The notes under the pieces were generated by a model, which did not search any database, was not told the origin of the DNA, and saw only the letters and a program-made list of their open reading frames with translations. A program made the translations under genes and the position numbers. Below, one piece after another: positions 1-3,938 of a DNA stretch of 5,983 bases (the stretch's first letter is position 1; every line of letters begins with the position of its first letter). Source of the DNA: Pseudomonadota bacterium. GTDB taxonomy: Bacteria; Desulfobacterota; WTBG01; CAIYCZ01. Where the stretch lies: contig JAPLIX010000223.1 in NCBI GenBank assembly GCA_026388865.1, forward strand, positions 1-5,983, given 5' to 3'.

Positions 1-1
1 A

Positions 2-61
2 TTACCTATAACTGATACTATTGGCAGGGTCAGTGAAATTATTCAATCGCGATATCCTTAA
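2..61 (+). CDS. C-terminal end of an unidentified upstream gene (partial)
   Basis: This is the only plus-strand frame open from the left edge. It ends in TAA and reads LPITDTIGRVSEIIQSRYP. The composition looks like a normal protein tail, and the stop lies 11 bases before the next start, as expected for an operon partner. Nineteen residues are too few to name the family. Because UPF0280 genes in anaerobes often sit near COG1900 (DUF39) or NIL-domain ferredoxin genes of homocysteine synthesis, such a gene is a possible owner of this tail. That is context only; no motif of either family is visible here. Confidence 0.5.
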   Translation, partial: LPITDTIGRVSEIIQSRYP

Positions 62-72
62 GTATTAGCACC

Positions 73-798
73 ATGCCCTATCAGCCAAGAACATACCGGG
101 ACAGTTTGAAGACCGACGGCCTGATTCATTTTTCAGTATTGATAAAGGAAACTGACCTTTTTATTGCCGCATCTCACAATGCTGAGGCAATAGCGCGCGA
201 GGCTGTTTTAGATGTGCGCTTTAAAATTGAACAGTATATAGAAAAACATCCTGAGTTCCTGATCAGTCTGGTACCGCTCCCTGACGATGCATATGCACCT
301 GATATTGTGCAGGCAATGCTGCGGGCTTCCGCTGCAGCAGGTGTAGGACCCATGGCAGCGGTGGCCGGCGCTGTAGCCGAATATACCGGCCGGGAGATTC
401 TCAAATACTGCGATGAGGTAATAGTGGAAAATGGCGGCGACATCTTTCTGAAAGTCAACCGCGATGTCACGCTCAGTATATATGCCGGTGCATCTTCGCT
501 GAGCAACCGGATTGGCATAAAAATAAGCCAGCCAAACAACGCCTGGGGAGTCTGTACTTCGTCTGGAACGGTTGGCCCGTCCCTGAGCCTTGGTACCACT
601 GATGCGGTAACCATTGTCTCTTCATCAGCGTCTCTTGCAGATGCTGCAGCCACAGCAATTGGCAATCTGGTTAATGCTGCCTCAGACATACAGAAAGCCA
701 TTGACAGCGGAAAACAGATTGAAGCTGTTACCGGGATACTCATCATCAAGGATGAGCATATGGGCGTGTGGGGCAATATTAATCTGGTGGCATTATAA
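73..798 (+). CDS. UPF0280 family (COG2122) ApbE-like protein
   Basis: The 241-residue protein has the full UPF0280 layout. It opens with YQPRTYRD and a KETDLFI strand (residues 25-31). A glycine- and alanine-rich VGPMAAVAGAVAE segment lies at 91-103, VENGGDIFL at 118-126, the CTSSGTVGPSLSLGTTDAVT region at 161-180, and LADAAATAIGN at 188-198. The last two correspond to the TSG and ADAxATA signatures of the ApbE (FAD:protein FMN transferase) fold, though flavin transfer has not been shown for UPF0280 as far as I know. Genetic work in methanogens placed COG2122, together with COG1900 and a NIL-domain ferredoxin, in homocysteine synthesis from aspartate semialdehyde and sulfide; a sulfur-assimilation role here is inferred from that. 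No signal peptide or membrane segment is visible, so it is probably cytoplasmic. The ATG is preferred because the N-terminus matches the family from residue 3 onward, although no good Shine-Dalgarno sequence precedes it; translation may be coupled to the gene ending at 61. Confidence 0.9.
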   Translation: MPYQPRTYRDSLKTDGLIHFSVLIKETDLFIAASHNAEAIAREAVLDVRFKIEQYIEKHPEFLISLVPLPDDAYAPDIVQAMLRASAAAGVGPMAAVAGAVAEYTGREILKYCDEVIVENGGDIFLKVNRDVTLSIYAGASSLSNRIGIKISQPNNAWGVCTSSGTVGPSLSLGTTDAVTIVSSSASLADAAATAIGNLVNAASDIQKAIDSGKQIEAVTGILIIKDEHMGVWGNINLVAL

Positions 799-850
799 AA
801 CTAAACAGGCAAGGGGTTTAATGGCTCATGGTACGAGGGGCCCAAGATTC

Positions 851-918
851 GATTGCGGAATGTTGAATGCGGAATTGTAAGAAAATATTCCACATTCCGC
901 AATCCGCATTCTGCAATC
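851..918. repeat. Nested inverted repeat in the UPF0280-HIT spacer
   Basis: The left arm gattgcggaatgttgaat (851-868) is the reverse complement of 887-904 at 17 of 18 positions, with 12 uninterrupted pairs (851-862 with 893-904) around an 18-base loop. Each side also carries an internal direct repeat: gcggaat recurs at 855-861 and 869-875, and attccgcaatc (894-904) is followed by attctgcaatc at 908-918. Several alternative hairpins are therefore possible, including an outer one closing at 851/918. It lies wholly between genes, in a 187-base spacer (799-985) that otherwise holds no gene. The build resembles a dispersed intergenic hairpin repeat rather than a terminator, because no T-tract follows the stem. 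Its family is not known to me with certainty. Confidence 0.7.
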
Positions 919-924
919 ACGTGG

Positions 925-958
925 ACCCTGGAAACCTTGAACCCTGTTTTCCACCCTG
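925..958. repeat. Short degenerate ACCCTG repeat
   Basis: ACCCTG occurs at 925-930, 941-946 and 953-958, with a variant ACCTTG at 934-939. The copies are 9 to 16 bases apart, in the last part of the spacer before the HIT gene. This looks like a decayed simple repeat adjoining the inverted repeat to its left. Chance cannot be excluded for such short units. Confidence 0.35.
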
Positions 959-975
959 TAACACATCATTATTTT

Positions 976-980
976 GAGGT
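976..980 (+). promoter_or_regulatory. Ribosome binding site that decides the GTG start of the HIT gene
   Basis: GAGGT lies 5 bases before GTG at 986. It overlaps a possible in-frame TTG at 974, which would put the ribosome site inside the gene. Starting at 986 gives the N-terminus MKTLWAPWRIKYI, the usual beginning of this HIT subfamily. Confidence 0.75.
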
Positions 981-985
981 CTGCT

Positions 986-1480
986 GTGAAAACGCTCTGG
1001 GCACCCTGGCGAATCAAATATATACTGGGCAAGAAATCTGAGTCCTGTATATTCTGTATTAAAAAAACAAAAGGCTACAAAAAGAAGCACCTGATTCTGT
1101 ACGAAAGCACGTATGCAATGACCATCATGAATAAATATCCGTATGCACCTGGGCATTTACTGGTAGTGCCGAAACGCCATCTTAAAGATTTGCGGGAGCT
1201 TGCAAAAGAGGAACTCGTTGATTTTTTCGAACAGGTCCAACTATCCATAAGTGCTCTGGAACAGGCATTCAAGCCCCATGGCTATAATGTCGGGGCAAAC
1301 CTGGGGAAGGCGGCTGGTGCCGGTGAAGAAAATCATCTTCATTTCCATATCGTCGCCCGCTGGAATGGCGATGCCAATTTTATGCCCGTGATTGGTCAAA
1401 CCCAGGTGATGTCAGAGTATCTTGAAGATACCTATAACAGACTCCTCCCCTGTTTTGCAGGCATTGCTCCGGCCAAATAG
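986..1480 (+). CDS. HIT family protein (histidine triad nucleotide hydrolase or transferase)
   Basis: From the GTG start the protein is 164 residues. The N-terminus MKTLWAPWR is typical of a bacterial and archaeal HIT subgroup that includes Ap4A phosphorylase-like proteins. A C-x2-C pair (Cys21, Cys24) probably contributes to a zinc site. The APGHLLVVPKRH strand-loop is at 54-65 and GANLGKAAGAG at 103-113. The histidine triad HLHFHIV is at 117-123, in which the middle His119 is the expected nucleophile that is transiently nucleotidylated. RWNGDANFMPVI (125-136) follows; I recall a GDTNFMPV segment in the Ap4A phosphorylase-like members. The likely substrate is a dinucleoside polyphosphate or a nucleoside phosphoramidate, but the sequence does not settle which. 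The position usually taken by Pro after the triad (VPRW) is Ala124. It is separated from rsmA by 60 bases and could be read through into it. Cytoplasmic. Confidence 0.92.
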   Translation: MKTLWAPWRIKYILGKKSESCIFCIKKTKGYKKKHLILYESTYAMTIMNKYPYAPGHLLVVPKRHLKDLRELAKEELVDFFEQVQLSISALEQAFKPHGYNVGANLGKAAGAGEENHLHFHIVARWNGDANFMPVIGQTQVMSEYLEDTYNRLLPCFAGIAPAK

Positions 1481-1540
1481 TTTTATGAGCCTTAAAATCG
1501 CGGCATATCGCTGGTCTTTTTAAACAGGGTATCCTCCGCT

Positions 1541-2404
1541 ATGGTGTTCCCTTCGATTAGTATTATCAAAAGTCTGCATATAAAACCCAGCAAAGCCCTT
1601 GGCCAAAACTTCCTCATCGATCAGCACCTTGCCCATAAAATTATTACCTCAAGTGATCTCTCTCCCGTTGATGTGGTTATTGAAATCGGCGCCGGCCTTG
1701 GAGCACTCACCACTATTCTGGCAGAGAAAGCAAAGCAGGTTATTGCTATTGAAATTGATCCTTTGCTCACAGACATCCTGCAGCGGTTTTGTCCTGCTGG
1801 AGCATTAATAACCATTATCAACGATAATATCCTCAATATTTCGTTAGCAGATTTTATTCAGGCACCTGCCAGGGCCGTCTTGGTCGGTAATATTCCCTAT
1901 GCAATTACTACATCCCTCTTTACCCGGATTGCTGAAATATCCTGTCTCATGAGACGAGGTATCTTCATGGTGCAGAAGGAAGCCGGAGAGCGCCTCACCG
2001 CGAAACACGGGAATAAGAACTACGGAGTGCTTTCTATTCAAACGCAGCGGTATTTTAACATAACACGTCTTTTTGATGTTCCAGCCTCATGTTTTTTCCC
2101 TAAGCCGAAAATAGATTCAACGGTGTTGCGCATGGAGCCGGTGCCGGGTCGGGCCTGGGACACCCCCGGTGAGGATATTTACAGAGAGATTGTGACTGCA
2201 TCGCTTGCCCACAGGCGGAAGACATTATCTAACTGCTTAAAAGCTTATTTTTCAGGCAGGGAAATAGATGCGGCAGTTTTAAAAGCCCGTTTACATGAGG
2301 AAGGGATCGACTGTTCAAGACGGGGAGAAACACTTTCGCTGCTTGAATTTGAAAAGCTCACCGCTGTGGTGACACAATTATCAGCAGACCTTCATCACCG
2401 CTGA
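1541..2404 (+). CDS. rsmA: 16S rRNA (adenine(1518)-N(6)/adenine(1519)-N(6))-dimethyltransferase RsmA (KsgA)
   Basis: RsmA dimethylates two adjacent adenines in the terminal hairpin of 16S rRNA, using four S-adenosylmethionines, during late 30S assembly. The 287-residue length is usual. Visible signatures are KALGQNFLID (18-27), SAM motif I VIEIGAGLGALT (46-57), the acidic ribose-binding Glu71 in AIEIDP, the target-adenine motif NIPY (117-120) followed by AITTSLF, MVQKEAGERL (143-152), FFPKPKIDSTV (185-195) and the C-terminal HRRKTLSNCLK (224-234) with SRRGETLSLLEFEKL (259-273). All key residues are present. The frame upstream is closed by TAA at 1493-1495 and offers no other ATG or GTG, so ATG at 1541 is the only good start even though its ribosome site is weak. 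The Mut7-C gene begins 7 bases after the stop, suggesting cotranscription. Confidence 0.97.
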   Translation: MVFPSISIIKSLHIKPSKALGQNFLIDQHLAHKIITSSDLSPVDVVIEIGAGLGALTTILAEKAKQVIAIEIDPLLTDILQRFCPAGALITIINDNILNISLADFIQAPARAVLVGNIPYAITTSLFTRIAEISCLMRRGIFMVQKEAGERLTAKHGNKNYGVLSIQTQRYFNITRLFDVPASCFFPKPKIDSTVLRMEPVPGRAWDTPGEDIYREIVTASLAHRRKTLSNCLKAYFSGREIDAAVLKARLHEEGIDCSRRGETLSLLEFEKLTAVVTQLSADLHHR

Positions 2405-2411
2405 TTTCTTT

Positions 2412-2888
2412 ATGAAATTTATCTGTGATATCATGCTTGGCAAACTGGCAAAATACCTGCGCATAGTGGGGGTGGATACTAGCTACTCGAGTTCCCTCTC
2501 CCTGTCCCAGATTATCGCGGCAGCTGCAGCGGAACAGCGCACGGTGTTGACGCGCAGAACCGGCCAACTGCTTTCAGGCCAGCAGATATCAGTCTATTTT
2601 ATTCAAAGCAATTGCCCTCAGGAGCAATTACATGCTGTCATCAGGCATTTTAATCTGCAGCCGGACAGCTCCCGTTTTTTCACCCGTTGCCTTTTATGTA
2701 ACGAATTGCTCGCAGCAATTGAAAAAGCTGCGGTTGCGGGAAATGTCCCTGATTATGTATTCAGTACGATAAACGATTTTTCGCAATGTCCCTGCTGCAG
2801 AAAGATTTATTGGAAAGGAACACATTACGGTAATATGCTTAAAAGGCTGGAGCAGGTATTGGGAGCAATGAAAGAAGGTACCAGGTAA
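2412..2888 (+). CDS. Mut7-C RNase-domain protein with zinc ribbon
   Basis: The 158-residue protein matches the Mut7-C family, a PIN-like nuclease fold joined to a C-terminal zinc ribbon. The opening KFICDIMLGKLAKYLRIVGVDT (2-23) is highly typical and holds two expected acidic residues, Asp6 and Asp22. The ribbon is intact: RCLLCN gives Cys93 and Cys96, and CPCC followed by RKIYWKGTH gives Cys126 and Cys129 in the CPxCGKxYWxGSH pattern. The family's LTRD segment reads LTRR here (46-49), so a likely metal-binding Asp is Arg49, and the acidic stretch usual just after the second strand is SLSLSQ (28-33). Nuclease activity is therefore doubtful, while RNA binding through the ribbon may persist. 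Bacterial Mut7-C proteins are mostly uncharacterised; the RNase role is predicted from the fold and from animal mut-7. It is the last gene of the plus-strand cluster, just after rsmA. Confidence 0.88.
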   Translation: MKFICDIMLGKLAKYLRIVGVDTSYSSSLSLSQIIAAAAAEQRTVLTRRTGQLLSGQQISVYFIQSNCPQEQLHAVIRHFNLQPDSSRFFTRCLLCNELLAAIEKAAVAGNVPDYVFSTINDFSQCPCCRKIYWKGTHYGNMLKRLEQVLGAMKEGTR

Positions 2889-2897
2889 TAAATGATT

Positions 2898-3386
2898 TTA
2901 GGGAGTGGCGCACTCTGCCGGGTCCCCCTGAATTTTTGCTATTGCGTGGGGGATTGCGCTAAGGATTGTGCGGAGGTTTTCCGTGGCTCCCCGAGGGCTT
3001 CCGGGGAGATTAATTATCAGCGTCCCGCCCCGTATACCTGCGATAGCCCGGGATATAACCGCATGGGGCGTCTTTTTTAAACTTTCCATTCTCATGGCTT
3101 CCGCCATGCCGGGAACTTCCTTTTCAATAACCATCCGCGTAGCATCAGGAGTAACATCCCGCGGCGCCACACCGGTTCCGCCGGTGGTCACCACTAAATC
3201 AAGGCGCAGGTCATCCGCGTATTCGACCAGCTTGTGCGCAATGACTTCCTTCTCATCAGGTATAATTTCATATTTTTCTATCGTAGCGCCGATTTCCGCA
3301 AGCACCGCAGCCACGGCGGGGCCGCTGGTATTAATGCGTTCCTGACGCGCACCTTTATCGCTGATAGTTAAAATACCTGCCTTCAT
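2898..3386 (-). CDS. moaB: MogA/MoaB family molybdenum cofactor biosynthesis protein
   Basis: The 162-residue protein is a single MoCF-biosynthesis (MogA/MoaB/Cnx1G) domain. MogA-type members adenylylate molybdopterin with ATP to prepare it for molybdate insertion; some MoaB proteins do the same, others have lost the activity. Signatures are ILTISDKGA (5-13), TSGP (20-23), IIPDE (41-45), TTGGTGVAPRDVTPDAT (67-83), VPGMAEAMR (91-99) and LPGSPRGATENL (127-138). Asp44 and Asp77 align with E. coli MogA Asp49 and Asp82, which are important for catalysis, so this copy looks active. Residue 19 is Asn where Asp is frequent. The length is closer to MoaB than to the longer E. coli MogA, so the choice between names is not firm. 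It is the last gene of the minus-strand cluster, 25 bases after the helical-repeat gene. The ribosome site is weak. Confidence 0.93.
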   Translation of the reverse strand: MKAGILTISDKGARQERINTSGPAVAAVLAEIGATIEKYEIIPDEKEVIAHKLVEYADDLRLDLVVTTGGTGVAPRDVTPDATRMVIEKEVPGMAEAMRMESLKKTPHAVISRAIAGIRGGTLIINLPGSPRGATENLRTILSAIPHAIAKIQGDPAECATP

Positions 3387-3411
3387 ACTATCTTTAAAAT
3401 TTCCCGCGGTT

Positions 3412-3921
3412 TTATACCTTACCCTGTTTGGATAGCACGCGCATGGCCTGGCGCGTAATCAGCGGGTTGACGTTTTTGTCTTTTGCGATCCTGCGAAGGT
3501 CCTTCTCCATAACATGATTCAGGAGCTTGAGCGATATGGTTGGAGGTGTTTTGGGGTTCGTTACCAGCGCAAGCTTAATTTTGTAATTCTGGAGAAATTC
3601 CTTCTTTAAAGTTATCAGCTTTATTACTTCGTCTGCGAGACTCCGGTTGGACGCGTACATGAGCGCATCATCCTCGGTCATCTTCGGACTGTTAATAATT
3701 GCGCTCAGGACAATTCTATTGGATTCCTTTATTAAAATATTGCGTGCTTCCCTGTTGCCGATGGTGGCCAGCCTGATTTTCTCACTTACCGACATCTTCA
3801 TGATCTGGCCATAGAGGGACTCGGATATCTTGTGCTCCGGCGGCGCCCCCTTCGGTTCTTCCTTTTCCTCAATCAGCTCCTTGGGAAACTGTGACTCGTC
3901 AACAACGTTTTCGTTATCCAT
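3412..3921 (-). CDS. Conserved protein of unknown function with LRV/HEAT-like helical repeats
   Basis: I know this type of protein from deltaproteobacterial genomes but not its function. The 169 residues divide into an acidic, proline-containing and probably disordered N-terminus (1-32) and an all-helical body. The body shows about four degenerate repeats with a small-hydrophobic, Asn, Pro-like turn: LATIGNREA (51-59), AIINSPKMT (74-82), ALVTNPKTP (118-126) and RIAKDKNVN (144-152), each followed by an amphipathic helix. The TNPKTP turn resembles the leucine-rich-variant (LRV) repeat and related HEAT-like arrays, which usually bind proteins or nucleic acids as a scaffold. The C-terminal part is Lys- and Arg-rich. 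No catalytic motif, signal peptide or membrane segment is seen. It lies 17 bases after the EF-G gene and 25 before moaB, so it is probably cotranscribed with both. No strong ribosome site precedes its ATG. Confidence 0.85.
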   Translation of the reverse strand: MDNENVVDESQFPKELIEEKEEPKGAPPEHKISESLYGQIMKMSVSEKIRLATIGNREARNILIKESNRIVLSAIINSPKMTEDDALMYASNRSLADEVIKLITLKKEFLQNYKIKLALVTNPKTPPTISLKLLNHVMEKDLRRIAKDKNVNPLITRQAMRVLSKQGKV

Positions 3922-3938
3922 AGAGAATGCTATTAATT

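Noticed and set aside
174..776. A 200-residue minus-strand reading frame opposite UPF0280
   Set aside because: It is antisense to a well-supported gene, matches no family I recognise and has no independent start signal.
938..972. TTGAAC followed by AT-rich CATTAT as a sigma70 promoter for the HIT gene
   Set aside because: The spacing of about 23 bases is too long and the -10 match is poor, so I cannot support a promoter.
974..985. TTG at 974 as the start of the HIT gene
   Set aside because: It overlaps the GAGGT ribosome site, adds four residues not typical of the family, and GTG at 986 has ideal spacing.
826..1156. Several short reading frames crossing the 799-985 spacer
   Set aside because: They run through the inverted repeat and into the HIT gene in the wrong frame or strand; none has a ribosome site or a recognisable motif.
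2987..3008. A 7-base inverted repeat (ctccccg / cggggag) with an 8-base loop that could be a terminator
   Set aside because: It lies inside the moaB coding sequence, over the conserved LPGSPRGA motif, and no T-tract follows on either strand. The symmetry is a by-product of Pro, Gly and Arg codons.
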